A stretch of 14,584 nt of DNA, from assembly GCA_023388495.1 (NCBI GenBank), contig JAEWGC010000053.1, positions 1 through 14,584 of the forward strand, given 5' to 3'. The DNA is from Bacillota bacterium. GTDB lineage: Bacteria; Bacillota; Clostridia; Tissierellales; Tissierellaceae. Positions 5,963 through 14,584 of this stretch are shown in pieces (positions within the stretch are counted from its first letter, which is position 1; each line of letters opens with the position of its first letter). The position numbers and the translations under genes were made by a program. Below the pieces are notes generated by a model. That model searched no databases and was not told where the DNA came from. It saw nothing but the letters and a program-made list of their open reading frames with translations.

Positions 5963-8900
5963 TTATTGTTCTGCTAATTTCTTGTATTGCTCGTATCTTG
6001 CCTTAGCATCTTTCTCAGCAGCTTCGAATAATTCGTCTGCTACCTCTGGGAATGTAAGTCTTAATGAAGTATATCTAACCTCTGAGTTGATGAAGTCCAT
6101 AAATGGTTCAGTTGGCTCTTTGGAATCAAGAACAAATGGGTTCTTGCCTTCTTCTTTAAGTCTTGGGTCAAATCTAAATAGATGCCAGTATCCTGTATCT
6201 ACAGCTTTCTTTTCTTGCTTGATTGTTGTACCCATTCCGCTTCTAATACCATGGTTGATACATGGTGCATAAGCTATAACTATGGATGGCCCATCATAGG
6301 ATTCTGCTTCTTTAAGTGCTTTCATAAGTTGATTCATATTAGCACCCATAGCTACTTGAGCTACATAAACATATCCATAGGAAGTCATCATTAGACCTAA
6401 GTTTTTCTTAGTTACTCTCTTACCAGAAGCTGCGAACTTAGCAACTGCTGCTGTTGGAGTTGCTTTAGATGATTGACCACCAGTATTTGAATATACTTCA
6501 GTATCCATAACTAGTATATTTACGTCTTCACCTGAAGCTAGAACATGGTCTAGTCCTCCGAATCCGATGTCATATGCCCAACCGTCTCCACCAAATATCC
6601 ACATGGATCTCTTGATTAGGTAGTCTTTTAACTCTTCGATTTCAGCAAGAATTTCTTTTCCTCTTGCGTTATCTACTTCTTTGTTTAATCTTGGTAGAAT
6701 CATTCCTGTAGCTGCCTTTGAAGCCTTAGCATCTCTCTTACCTTCTATCCAAGCATTGAAGTGAAGATTTAATTCTTCATCTATATTTAATTCGATAAAT
6801 TCTTTCATTAATCTTTCAATCTTATCTCTCATTTGTTTAACAGCTACTGCCATACCATAGCCATACTCAGCATTGTCTTCGAATAATGAATTTGCCCATG
6901 ATGGTCCTCTACCGTCTTGACCTTTACAATATGGCATTGATGGTGCTGATCCACCCCAGATTGATGAACAACCTGTAGCGTTGGCAATCATCATTCTATC
7001 TCCAAATAATTGAGTGATTAATTTTACATATGGAGTTTCTCCACAACCAGCACATGCTCCTGAGAATTGAAGATGTGGCTCTTGGAATTGGGATCCTTTA
7101 ATGCTGTGTTCATCCATTACGTCTGTCTTAGCCTTAACTGTCATAGCAAACTCCCAGTTCTTAGCTTCAACTTCATATTCTTCTTCAAATGGAGTCATAA
7201 CTAAAGCTTTTTGTTTTGCTGGACATACGTCAGCACAGTTTCCGCATCCTGTACAGTCTAATGGACTGATTTGAATCTTGAATTTTAGATCCTCTAAGCC
7301 TTTTCCTGTAGCCTTTAATGTTGTAAAGTTTTCAGGTTTGTTTTTCTCTTCTTCTTCATCTAATAAGAATGGTCTTATAACCGCATGTGGACAAACAAAT
7401 GAACATTGGTTACATTGGATACAATTTTCTGGTATCCATTTTGGTACATCTACTGCTATACCACGTTTCTCGTATGCTGATGTTCCATGTGGGAATGAAC
7501 CATCTTCTCTACCAACGAAAGTACTTACTGGTAGATCGTCTCCCTCTTGTCTATTCATTGGTACTAATACTTTTTCAATGAATTCTGGTAAGTTTTTGTT
7601 GTCTTCTACAACTTTAGCTTCTGCGTCTTTCCAAGAAGCTGGAACATCTATCTTAACTAGAGCATCAATACCCTTATCTACTGCTCTGTAGTTCATTTCA
7701 ACTATTTCTTGACCTTTACTGCCATATTCATCAACTATGGATTTCTTTAAGTGGTTAATAGCTTCTTCTAGTGGCAATACTTCTGATAATTTGAAGAATG
7801 CTGATTGCATTATCATGTTAGTTCTTCCACCTAAGCCTATTTCCACAGCTATCTTTGTAGCATCTATTGTATAGAAATTGATATTATGTTCTGCAATATA
7901 TTTCTTCATTGATGCTGGAAGATGTGCATCAAGTTCTTCTTTGTTCCAAGTGCAGTTTAGAAGGAAAGTTCCTCCATCCTTTAATCCTTTAAGTAAATCA
8001 TATTGATATACATAGGATTGTTTTGAGCAGGAAACGAAGTCTGCATCTGTTATTAAATAAGTTGATTTAATTGGCTTATGTCCAAATCTTAAGTGAGATA
8101 TAGTAACTCCACCTGATTTTTTACTGTCATATGCAAAATATCCTTGAGCATACATGTCAGTATCGTCACCAATGATTTTTATAGCTGATTTATTAGCTCC
8201 AACTGTTCCGTCAGAACCGAATCCCCAAAATTTACATCTAATAGTTCCTTCTGGTTCAGTTTTTATAACTTCTTTAATATCTAATGATAGATTAGTTACA
8301 TCGTCTACTATACCAATAGTAAATCTATCTTTTGGTTGCTCTGATTTTAAGTTTTCATATACAGCTAATATTTGTGATGGAGTAGTGTCTTTTGAACCAA
8401 GTCCATATCTTCCACCAACTATAACTGGTCTTATATCTGAATCGTAGAATATATTCTTAACATCTAAATGTAGCGGTTCTGCAACAGCACCTTTTTCCTT
8501 AGTTCTATCTAATACTGCAACTTTCTTTACAGTCTTTGGTAGAACATCAAAGAAATATTTTGGTGCGAAAGGTCTATATAGGTGAACTTTAATAACCCCT
8601 ACTTTTTCGCCTTTTGCCATTAAGTAATCTATAGTTTCTTCTATAGTTTCAGTAACTGAACCCATTGCAACTATTACTCTTTCAGCTTCTGGATGTCCGT
8701 AGTAGTTGAAAGGCTTATAGTCTCTTCCAGTTATTTTATTTATTTCATTCATGTACTCAACTACTACATCTACTATTCTTTCATAGTATGGGTTAGCAGC
8801 TTCTGCAGCTTGGAAATAAATATCTGGATTTTGTGCCGTTCCTTTTGTATATGGTCTTGCTGGATTTAATGCTCTTTCTCTAAATTCATTTAGAGCGTCA

Positions 8901-9490
8901 TAGTCAATTAGCTTCTCTAAATCTGCATAATCCATAACTTCAATTTTTTGAATTTCATGGGATGTTCTAAAACCATCGAAGAAATGTAAGAAAGGTACTC
9001 TTCCCTTTATAGCTGAAAGATGAGCAACGCCTGCTAAGTCCATTGTCTCTTGAACAGAACCTGAAGCAAGTAAAGCAAATCCTGTTTGTCTAGCCGCCAT
9101 AACGTCTTGGTGGTCTCCAAATATACTAAGTGCATGTCCAGCTATGGCTCTTGCTGTAACATGGAATACTGCTGGTAAAAGTTCTCCAGCCATCTTATAC
9201 ATATTTGGAATCATAAGTAGTAAACCTTGTGAAGCTGTAAAAGTAGTAGTTAAGGCTCCTGCTGATAAGGAACCGTGTACCGCTCCTGCTGCTCCCGCCT
9301 CAGATTGCATCTCTGTAACTAAAACTTCTTGCCCAAATATATTTTTTCTGTCATTGGCAGACCATTCATCTACTAATTCTGCCATTGTTGAAGATGGTGT
9401 AATAGGATAGATTGCAGCTACATCTGTAAAAGCATAAGCAACATGAGAAGCGGCCGTATTTCCATCCATGGTCTTCATTATTTTTGCCAT
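5963..9490 (-). CDS. nifJ: pyruvate:ferredoxin (flavodoxin) oxidoreductase
   Basis: This 1175-residue single-chain enzyme converts pyruvate and CoA to acetyl-CoA and CO2, reducing ferredoxin; it is the central step of clostridial fermentation, in the cytoplasm. The length is the family norm. In order: the domain I pyruvate/TPP region with YPITPSS (28-34); GHALSIFGDHQD (118-129); a two-cluster ferredoxin domain with Cys690, 693, 696, 700 and Cys746, 749, 752, 756; the proximal cluster Cys813, 816, 841 and 1077; and the TPP-binding GGDGWAYDIG (967-976) with YSNTGGQSSKATP (1000-1012). All twelve cluster cysteines are present. The start is ATG 9490 with AAGGAGG. It is transcribed alone, from the promoter at 9593-9621 to the terminator at 5921-5957. 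Confidence 0.97.
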   Translation of the reverse strand: MAKIMKTMDGNTAASHVAYAFTDVAAIYPITPSSTMAELVDEWSANDRKNIFGQEVLVTEMQSEAGAAGAVHGSLSAGALTTTFTASQGLLLMIPNMYKMAGELLPAVFHVTARAIAGHALSIFGDHQDVMAARQTGFALLASGSVQETMDLAGVAHLSAIKGRVPFLHFFDGFRTSHEIQKIEVMDYADLEKLIDYDALNEFRERALNPARPYTKGTAQNPDIYFQAAEAANPYYERIVDVVVEYMNEINKITGRDYKPFNYYGHPEAERVIVAMGSVTETIEETIDYLMAKGEKVGVIKVHLYRPFAPKYFFDVLPKTVKKVAVLDRTKEKGAVAEPLHLDVKNIFYDSDIRPVIVGGRYGLGSKDTTPSQILAVYENLKSEQPKDRFTIGIVDDVTNLSLDIKEVIKTEPEGTIRCKFWGFGSDGTVGANKSAIKIIGDDTDMYAQGYFAYDSKKSGGVTISHLRFGHKPIKSTYLITDADFVSCSKQSYVYQYDLLKGLKDGGTFLLNCTWNKEELDAHLPASMKKYIAEHNINFYTIDATKIAVEIGLGGRTNMIMQSAFFKLSEVLPLEEAINHLKKSIVDEYGSKGQEIVEMNYRAVDKGIDALVKIDVPASWKDAEAKVVEDNKNLPEFIEKVLVPMNRQEGDDLPVSTFVGREDGSFPHGTSAYEKRGIAVDVPKWIPENCIQCNQCSFVCPHAVIRPFLLDEEEEKNKPENFTTLKATGKGLEDLKFKIQISPLDCTGCGNCADVCPAKQKALVMTPFEEEYEVEAKNWEFAMTVKAKTDVMDEHSIKGSQFQEPHLQFSGACAGCGETPYVKLITQLFGDRMMIANATGCSSIWGGSAPSMPYCKGQDGRGPSWANSLFEDNAEYGYGMAVAVKQMRDKIERLMKEFIELNIDEELNLHFNAWIEGKRDAKASKAATGMILPRLNKEVDNARGKEILAEIEELKDYLIKRSMWIFGGDGWAYDIGFGGLDHVLASGEDVNILVMDTEVYSNTGGQSSKATPTAAVAKFAASGKRVTKKNLGLMMTSYGYVYVAQVAMGANMNQLMKALKEAESYDGPSIVIAYAPCINHGIRSGMGTTIKQEKKAVDTGYWHLFRFDPRLKEEGKNPFVLDSKEPTEPFMDFINSEVRYTSLRLTFPEVADELFEAAEKDAKARYEQYKKLAEQ

Positions 9491-9527
9491 ATATAAGCCT
9501 CCTTTTTTATTATAAAACTATTGTAGT

Positions 9528-9545
9528 TTGTAAATATTTTAACAT
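9528..9545 (-). promoter_or_regulatory. candidate Rex (NADH/NAD+ redox) operator in the PFOR leader
   Basis: The minus strand reads ATGTTAAAATATTTACAA, matching the Rex consensus TTGTTAAnnnnTTAACAA at 12 of 14 specified positions with the right spacing. It lies about 40-58 bases after the predicted transcription start, where bound repressor could block elongation. Rex control of fermentation genes is established in Firmicutes; binding here is inferred, and AT-rich DNA raises the chance of a false match. Confidence 0.4.
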
Positions 9546-9592
9546 TCTGTCAATTAAACCATTACTAATTTATGACATTGTGTTCCTACTTA

Positions 9593-9621
9593 AGTATATG
9601 AAATATTGGAACGAAAGTCAA
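9593..9621 (-). promoter_or_regulatory. sigma-A promoter of the PFOR gene
   Basis: On the minus strand TTGACT (9621-9616), a 17-base spacer and TATACT (9598-9593) form a near-consensus promoter. Transcription would start near 9586, about 95 bases before the ATG. This is the strongest promoter seen in the window, fitting a highly expressed enzyme. Confidence 0.75.
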
Positions 9622-9701
9622 TGTTTCAAAGCCCTAAAATTATAAATAGATTATTTTCACTATTCTGCTATTAACCTCATCCCAACTATCATATATCCAT
9701 A

Positions 9702-9893
9702 TTAGAAATTTCTTTTGGGAATAATCATGCAAGCTACTATATATGCTATTATTCCTGGAAATGCCACAGTGAAAAGAGATAATAATACCCATGCTAGCCT
9801 TACTAAAGTAGAATCAATTTCAAAATATTCTGCAATACCACCACATACTCCACATATTTTCTTATCTGTCTCTGATAAAAATAATTGTTTCAT
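9702..9893 (-). CDS. PspC-domain membrane protein
   Basis: This 63-residue protein is essentially one PspC domain: KKICGVCGGIAEYFEID at residues 11-27, with the typical GVCGGIAEYF signature, then STLVRLAWVLL and one long hydrophobic segment (about 32-57) ending in MIIPKR. In enterobacteria PspC belongs to the phage-shock envelope-stress response; stand-alone short PspC proteins are common in Firmicutes and mostly uncharacterised. Its ATG (9893-9891) shares one base with the uvrC stop (9895-9893), an overlap suggesting translational coupling, though it also has its own GGGGGCGGAG site inside the uvrC end. It is probably the last gene of the uvrC transcript. No clear terminator follows. Confidence 0.9.
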   Translation of the reverse strand: MKQLFLSETDKKICGVCGGIAEYFEIDSTLVRLAWVLLSLFTVAFPGIIAYIVACMIIPKRNF

Positions 9894-11767
9894 TACTCCG
9901 CCCCCTTATTTTTATTAAAATGGCTGTATAGTTCTTCAGCTGCCAACCTATTCATGCCTTTTACTTCTACTAACTCTTCTATTGAAGCTGTCTTTATTTT
10001 CTCAATACTTTGAAAATGTTTTAACAGCTCAACCTTTCTTTTTTCTCCTATGCCCTTTATATCATCTAATTCGGATTTAAACATTTTCTTACTTCTAAGG
10101 GATCTATGATATGATATAGCAAATCTATGGGCTTCTTCTTGTATTCTATATATTAATCTAAATCCTAAAGTATCTTCTTCCAAACTAATCTCTCTGTTAT
10201 TATATATTATTCCCCTAGTTTTATGAAAATCATCTTTTACAAGACCACATACAGGAATATTTATATTTAAATCTTTTAGTACTCTAATAGCAACATTTAC
10301 TTGCCCCTTGCCCCCATCCATCATTATCAAATCAGGAAAATTAGAGAATCCCTTTACTTCTATTTTATTTTCCTTCATTAACTCTCTTTCTTCAAGTCCC
10401 CTAATAAATCTTCGATTCAAGATTTCCTCCATACTTCCATAATCGTCAGAGCCAATTACAGTTCTAATCCTAAATCTTCTATAATCAGATTTTTTAGCTT
10501 CCCCTTTTTCAAAAACCACCATAGAGCCTACAGACTCTACTCCACTAATATTTGATATATCAAAGGCTTCAATTCTATTTAATTCACTATCTATTCCCAT
10601 TATGGTTTGTAATTCTTCCAATGCCTTTTGATTTTCTCTAGCCTTTTTTAAGAACTTATCTCCATATTTGTTTAACATATCCATTGCATTTTTCTTTACC
10701 ATATCTATTAATTCTAATTTATCTCCACGCTTTGGAGTTAAGATATTGACCTTTGAGCCTTTCTTTTCACTTAGCCATTTAGATATAAGATCAGAATCCA
10801 GTATCTCATCTTCAATTATAATCTCTTTTGGTATATATGTTGCCCCTATATAGAACTGTTTAATAAATGAGCTTAAGATTTCACTTCTATCTTCTTCAAA
10901 GGTATCTTCTAATATAAAGTGTTCCCTACCTAGTATTTTCCCATCCCTAATAAAGAATATCTGCATACAAACTTCTTCAATTCCTCTAGCCATTCCAATT
11001 ATATCTTGGTCTATTATATTAGTAGTTGATACAATCTTTTGTTTTTCATGTAATAGGTTTAGAGAGTTTATTTGATCTCTATACTTAGCTGCTAATTCAA
11101 AATCCAGATTTTTTGCAGCCTCCTTCATCTTGTTATCTATTATATCTACTAGCTTATCTTCCTTTCCATTTAAGAATAGGAGTATTTCGTTTACCATATC
11201 CATATACTGTGATTTATCTACATTACCTTGGCATGGACCTAAACATCTACCTATATAGTAATTTAGGCAAGGTCTTGATTTTCCCATATCCTTTTCTAGA
11301 TTGCGATTGCATGTTCTAAGAGGATATAGATTTCTTATTATTTCTATGGCATCATTTACCGCATATACACTAGGATATGGTCCAAAGTATTTTGCTCCAT
11401 CTTTTACAATCTGTCTAGTTTTCATTACCCTCGGATATTCCTCATTTATAGTCACTTTAATATAAGGATATTGCTTATCGTCCCTTAATAGAATATTATA
11501 CTTTGGTTTATGTTTCTTTATTAAATTAGCTTCAAGGATTAAGGCCTCGATCTCATTGTCTACTATAATATATTCAAACTCAGAGATATGTCTCACCATT
11601 GCATTAACCTTTGGCGGGTTGTTTTTTCCTGATTGAAAATATTGTCGTACCCTTTTCTTAAGAGATATTGCCTTTCCTACATAAATTATTTCACCATTTT
11701 TGTCCTTCATTATATAAACACCTGGTTTATCAGGCAGTTGCTTTAACGCTTCTTCTATATTAAACAT
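9893..11767 (-). CDS. uvrC: UvrABC excinuclease subunit C
   Basis: UvrC (624 residues, normal length) makes both incisions during nucleotide excision repair, after UvrA and UvrB have found the lesion. Domains in order: the GIY-YIG nuclease for the 3' cut with PGVYIM (15-20) and IIYVGKA (27-33); four cysteines at 153, 167, 175 and 179 matching the iron-sulfur cluster ligands described for UvrC; the UVR motif that binds UvrB (about 203-238); the RNase H-like domain for the 5' cut with FDISNISG (402-409, Asp403), MMDGGKGQ (482-489, Asp484) and EEAHRFAI (544-551, His547); and a C-terminal helix-hairpin-helix pair (about 568-617). The start MFNIEE is the family's usual one, with an AAAGGGTGA ribosome site. 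The pspC gene overlaps its stop. Confidence 0.97.
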   Translation of the reverse strand: MFNIEEALKQLPDKPGVYIMKDKNGEIIYVGKAISLKKRVRQYFQSGKNNPPKVNAMVRHISEFEYIIVDNEIEALILEANLIKKHKPKYNILLRDDKQYPYIKVTINEEYPRVMKTRQIVKDGAKYFGPYPSVYAVNDAIEIIRNLYPLRTCNRNLEKDMGKSRPCLNYYIGRCLGPCQGNVDKSQYMDMVNEILLFLNGKEDKLVDIIDNKMKEAAKNLDFELAAKYRDQINSLNLLHEKQKIVSTTNIIDQDIIGMARGIEEVCMQIFFIRDGKILGREHFILEDTFEEDRSEILSSFIKQFYIGATYIPKEIIIEDEILDSDLISKWLSEKKGSKVNILTPKRGDKLELIDMVKKNAMDMLNKYGDKFLKKARENQKALEELQTIMGIDSELNRIEAFDISNISGVESVGSMVVFEKGEAKKSDYRRFRIRTVIGSDDYGSMEEILNRRFIRGLEERELMKENKIEVKGFSNFPDLIMMDGGKGQVNVAIRVLKDLNINIPVCGLVKDDFHKTRGIIYNNREISLEEDTLGFRLIYRIQEEAHRFAISYHRSLRSKKMFKSELDDIKGIGEKRKVELLKHFQSIEKIKTASIEELVEVKGMNRLAAEELYSHFNKNKGAE

Positions 11768-11822
11768 TTCATCACCCTTTGGACTTCGTCAATTTTGAAT
11801 TGTGAATTAAAACCCTAATTAT

Positions 11823-11831
11823 ATTATAGCA
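11823..11831 (-). promoter_or_regulatory. extended -10 promoter element for uvrC
   Basis: The minus strand reads TGCTATAAT, an extended -10 (TGn plus consensus TATAAT), about 56 bases before the uvrC ATG. The -35 region is poor, which an extended -10 can offset. It lies just after the terminator of the flavodiiron gene. Confidence 0.5.
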
Positions 11832-11853
11832 AATTAATAGGTTTTTAGTTATT

Positions 11854-11887
11854 AAAATGCGATACTAATTCTTAGTATCGCATTTTT
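11854..11887 (-). terminator. intrinsic terminator of the flavodiiron protein gene
   Basis: A perfect 15-bp stem, AAAATGCGATACTAA (11854-11868) with TTAGTATCGCATTTT (11872-11886), has a 3-base loop. It begins 5 bases after the minus-strand stop at 11892. The stem ends in T4 on the minus strand, giving the U-tract; A/T symmetry would also let it work on the plus strand. Confidence 0.8.
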
Positions 11888-11891
11888 CTCA

Positions 11892-13121
11892 TTATTTACT
11901 ATTCACCATACTTCTTACTTCTTTTACTAATTCCTTAACTCTATCTTCAATTAATATTAAATCTTCTTCTCTAGGAGCTCCTTTAAATTCAACTGGCTCT
12001 ATGAAATCCCAATTCATACAATATTTATTCATGATCTCATCAAGTTCTTTTTGAGCTCCACCTGACCAACCATAGGATCCCAATCTAAAAGCTTTTCTAC
12101 CAAATACCTTTTTCTTTCCTAGCTCTTCTAGTGCAGCTGCCATTGGGGGAAACATTTTATACTCATAAGTTGGCATAGCGAGAATAATTCCTGTTGAATT
12201 CCAAGCTGAAGCCAATATTGTTCCCCATGAGTCTTGTGGAACTTGATGAACATTGACAGCTATATTTTCTTTTTCTAATACTTTAACCACATGTTTTACT
12301 GCCTTCTCTGTCATTCCATACATGGATCCCCATATAATATTTATTTCTTCCTTAGCAGGTCCCTTCTGATAGGATGCATATCTAAGATAATCTTCTATAA
12401 TTTTATTAGGATTCTTTCTCCATACTATTCCATGTCCTGGTGCTATTATCTTAATAGGTAGAGTAGAACATTTATCTATAGCCTTCTTAACTGGCATAGA
12501 AAATGCTGCTACTATATTTGCATAATATCTAACAGCTTCTTTTTCATAAAAATCTATTTCAGCATCTGTAATCATATCATCATAACTAGAGCTTGTAACA
12601 GTTCCAAAGGAACCAAAAGCATCACAAGAAAATAAAGTTCCTGTTAAGGTATCAAAGGTTGCTATTGTATCTGGCCAATGGACATTAGGTATTTCTGCGA
12701 ATTGTAGAACATGACCATTACCTAAATCTAAAGTATCATTTTGTTTTACAACAGTGATATTTTCCGTATGTCCATAGAATGCTTCTAATAATTCAGCTGA
12801 TTTCTGGCTACAAATTACCTTAAAATCAGATTTTATTTTCTTGAAATCTTCAATCCAACCTGAGTGATCAGGCTCCATATGGTTTATTATCAAATATTCT
12901 ATTGACTTTGGATCTATATTTAGTTTATCTAATAAAGCAAAAAGAGATTCTGGTACTCCATCCCAACCGCAAACTCCATCTACTATGGCAGTCTTTTCAC
13001 CTTTGATTATATAGGAATTTACTGAAACCCCATTGGGTATTTCCCATAATCCTTCAAACAATATATTTTCTACATTTACTGAAAGTAAATAGGTATCATC
13101 AGTCACCTTCGTTACGTTCAC
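11892..13121 (-). CDS. fprA: flavodiiron protein (A-type flavoprotein, O2/NO reductase)
   Basis: This cytoplasmic enzyme of anaerobes reduces oxygen to water (and in some members nitric oxide) with electrons from rubredoxin or similar donors. The 409 residues are a two-domain core of normal length. The N-terminal metallo-beta-lactamase-like domain carries all di-iron ligands: HMEPDH at 81-86 (His81, Glu83, Asp85, His86), His148 in NVHWPDT, Asp167 in FSCDAFG, and His230 in APGHG. The flavodoxin-like domain begins near 257 with IIWGSMYGMTEKA (FMN phosphate loop) and has MPTYEYKMFPP (316-326). There is no C-terminal rubredoxin extension. The start is GTG at 13121, chosen for GGAGGGG 7 bases upstream and family alignment. 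It is probably transcribed alone. O2 versus NO preference cannot be told from sequence. Confidence 0.95.
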   Translation of the reverse strand: MNVTKVTDDTYLLSVNVENILFEGLWEIPNGVSVNSYIIKGEKTAIVDGVCGWDGVPESLFALLDKLNIDPKSIEYLIINHMEPDHSGWIEDFKKIKSDFKVICSQKSAELLEAFYGHTENITVVKQNDTLDLGNGHVLQFAEIPNVHWPDTIATFDTLTGTLFSCDAFGSFGTVTSSSYDDMITDAEIDFYEKEAVRYYANIVAAFSMPVKKAIDKCSTLPIKIIAPGHGIVWRKNPNKIIEDYLRYASYQKGPAKEEINIIWGSMYGMTEKAVKHVVKVLEKENIAVNVHQVPQDSWGTILASAWNSTGIILAMPTYEYKMFPPMAAALEELGKKKVFGRKAFRLGSYGWSGGAQKELDEIMNKYCMNWDFIEPVEFKGAPREEDLILIEDRVKELVKEVRSMVNSK

Positions 13122-13150
13122 TATATTTCCCCTCCTATTATATATGTACT

Positions 13151-13178
13151 AGTATTCCTTATACCCAGTTTTTGTCAA
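13151..13178 (-). promoter_or_regulatory. probable promoter of the flavodiiron gene
   Basis: A perfect TTGACA lies at 13178-13173 on the minus strand. The -10 is either AATACT (13156-13151, 16-base spacer) or TACTAG (13154-13149, 18-base spacer). It lies between the upstream hairpin and the GTG start, with a leader of about 25 bases. Confidence 0.5.
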
Positions 13179-13198
13179 TTAAAACTACATGAATGAGG

Positions 13199-13229
13199 AA
13201 CTGAAATGGGTTGCCCCATTTCAGTTTTA
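13199..13229. terminator. hairpin after the aminopeptidase gene
   Basis: A 12-bp perfect stem, AACTGAAATGGG (13199-13210) with CCCATTTCAGTT (13215-13226), lies 3 bases past the minus-strand stop at 13230. The T-rich tail (TTTTATTAT) is on the plus strand; on the minus strand only TT and then CCTC follow, so termination of the aminopeptidase transcript may be incomplete and could read into fprA. Confidence 0.55.
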
Positions 13230-14584
13230 TTATATGTTTCTAGTTTCTTCTTTTAACCAAACCTTCTCTTCTTCATTTAAATAAGGTGAAAGTTTGTTAT
13301 ATACTTCTTCATGATATTCGTTTAGCCATATCCTTTCCTCTTCGGATAATATATTTACATCTACTCCTTCTAAATCTATTGGAACAAAGGATAATGTTCT
13401 AAATTTCATAAATTGACCTGAATCAGTTTTAATATCTTCTTCTACCACTACTATATTTTCAATTCTTATTCCATGACTTCCTGCCTTATATACTCCTGGT
13501 TCTATACTTGCCACCATTCCTTTTTCCAATATAACAGTATTAGCCACCATTGCTATTCTATGAGGCCCTTCATGTACATTTAGTAAAAACCCTATACCAT
13601 GACCTGTACCACATTTATAATCTATACCTTCCTGCCATAGTGGATATCTTGCCAATACGTCAAGGCTATGTCCTGTAGCACCATAGAGAAATCTTGCATT
13701 ACCTAAATTAATATGTCCCTTTAATGTTAAAGTAAAATCTCTTTTTTCTTCTTCTGTTATAGGTCCCATAACTACAGTTCTAGTAATATCAGTAGTTCCA
13801 TCAAAATACTGTCCACCAGAGTCAATTAAGTATAGCCCTTCTCTTTTTATTTCAGCATTTGATGTTTCGCTAGCAGAATAATGCATCATAGCTGCATTTT
13901 CTTTATATGCTGAAATAGTATTAAAGCTTGGCTCAATAAATCCCTCTTGCTCTTTTCTAAATTCTAGTAATTTTTCAGACGCAGACATTTCAGTAACTAT
14001 AGTATTTCCTGCATTTTTATCTAGCCAATATAAGAATTTAACTAAAGCAACTCCATCTTTAATATAGGCATTCTTTTGGTTTTGAATTTCAATAGGATTT
14101 TTAATAGCCTTTAGTTTTGTTGTAATATCTATTCCATTTATTATTCCACATTGTGAAGGTATAGCCTTGTATAGCCATCTATTTATTCTATTTTTATCTA
14201 CATATACTTTAGATTCTTTATCTATGGCTTTTACATATTGGATGACTTCTTCATATTCATGAACCTCTACTCCATTTTCATTTAAGAAGGATTCAACCTC
14301 TGGATCTATCTTTTCCTTATCTACGAATAAATAGGCCTTATCCATGGAAATTAAACCATAGGAGATTACAACAGGATTGTTTAATACATCTCTTCCTCTT
14401 ATATTAAAAGTCCAAGCTATATCGTCTAGACTTCCCATAAGGAAATAGTCTGCATTATGTTTTTTCATTTCAGCTCTTATTTCTTCAATTTTCTCTTTAC
14501 CTGTTTTACCTGTGTATTTTAATTCATGTGCAAATACTTTTCCATTTGGAATACTAGGTCTGTCTTCCCAAATCTCTCCTACTA
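13230..14584 (-). CDS. Xaa-Pro aminopeptidase, M24B family (5' end beyond window)
   Basis: 450 residues are visible and the frame continues past the right edge. The ATG at 14468 is internal, because the 38 codons before it encode typical family sequence (EIWEDRPSIPNGKVFAHELK, YTGKTGKEKI). The enzyme removes N-terminal residues preceding proline and is a cytosolic dinuclear metal peptidase. The creatinase-type domain II is followed by the pita-bread domain with all five metal ligands: the Asp in LIDSGGQ and in TTDITRTVV, the His in GTGHGIGF, the Glu in SIEPGVY and the Glu in GIRIENIV (residues 254, 265, 328, 361 and 375 counted from the window edge). The C-terminal tail (NEYHEEVYNKLSPYL) matches the long, about 590-residue form, so roughly 140 residues are missing here. 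A hairpin follows its TAA stop. Confidence 0.95.
   Translation of the reverse strand, partial: VGEIWEDRPSIPNGKVFAHELKYTGKTGKEKIEEIRAEMKKHNADYFLMGSLDDIAWTFNIRGRDVLNNPVVISYGLISMDKAYLFVDKEKIDPEVESFLNENGVEVHEYEEVIQYVKAIDKESKVYVDKNRINRWLYKAIPSQCGIINGIDITTKLKAIKNPIEIQNQKNAYIKDGVALVKFLYWLDKNAGNTIVTEMSASEKLLEFRKEQEGFIEPSFNTISAYKENAAMMHYSASETSNAEIKREGLYLIDSGGQYFDGTTDITRTVVMGPITEEEKRDFTLTLKGHINLGNARFLYGATGHSLDVLARYPLWQEGIDYKCGTGHGIGFLLNVHEGPHRIAMVANTVILEKGMVASIEPGVYKAGSHGIRIENIVVVEEDIKTDSGQFMKFRTLSFVPIDLEGVDVNILSEEERIWLNEYHEEVYNKLSPYLNEEEKVWLKEETRNI

Noticed and set aside
11785..11815. AATTGTGAATT-like repeated string upstream of uvrC
   Set aside because: Only one imperfect unit is present, it forms no useful stem, and it is within what AT-rich intergenic DNA gives by chance.

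Overview
The window comes from an AT-rich, strictly anaerobic low-GC Firmicute of class Clostridia, perhaps a Tissierellales-type organism (inferred from gene content and composition; no rRNA is present to confirm it). Pyruvate:ferredoxin oxidoreductase and an oxygen-scavenging flavodiiron protein point to an anaerobe. Ribosome binding sites are strong AGGAGG-type, and codon use is A/T-ending throughout.

The left third (1-4800, all minus strand) is an accessory cluster. It holds a membrane-anchored S41-family peptidase gene cut by the window edge (1-424), a membrane-anchored alpha/beta hydrolase of the BAAT C-terminal type (603-1637), a decayed S41 paralogue (1683-2415), a roughly 430-base non-coding stretch with several hairpins including a REP-like GTGCCTGGCAC palindrome, an unrecognised three-helix membrane protein (2884-3252), an intact S41 peptidase (3325-4620) and a possible 44-residue hydrophobic peptide ORF (4666-4800).

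Divergent from this cluster is a plus-strand HTH-XRE/TPR regulator of the Rgg/PlcR (RRNPP-like) type (4985-5921). Its frame is broken at a run of nine A. The shared intergenic region holds a good promoter for the regulator, a perfect 6+6 palindrome, a -10 box facing the peptidase cluster, and a 16-bp hairpin. This is the part most likely to be an uncharacterised system: a peptide-responsive regulator controlling divergent, surface-anchored proteases. The idea rests on architecture only.

The right two thirds (5963-14584, all minus strand) is ordinary core metabolism and repair. It holds pyruvate:ferredoxin oxidoreductase with its own sigma-A promoter and a candidate Rex site, a uvrC-pspC pair with a one-base stop/start overlap, a flavodiiron protein, and a Xaa-Pro aminopeptidase that runs off the right edge. 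Hairpin terminators separate most of these units, and a bidirectional one sits between the regulator and the oxidoreductase. No rRNA, tRNA, CRISPR array or intact transposase was seen.
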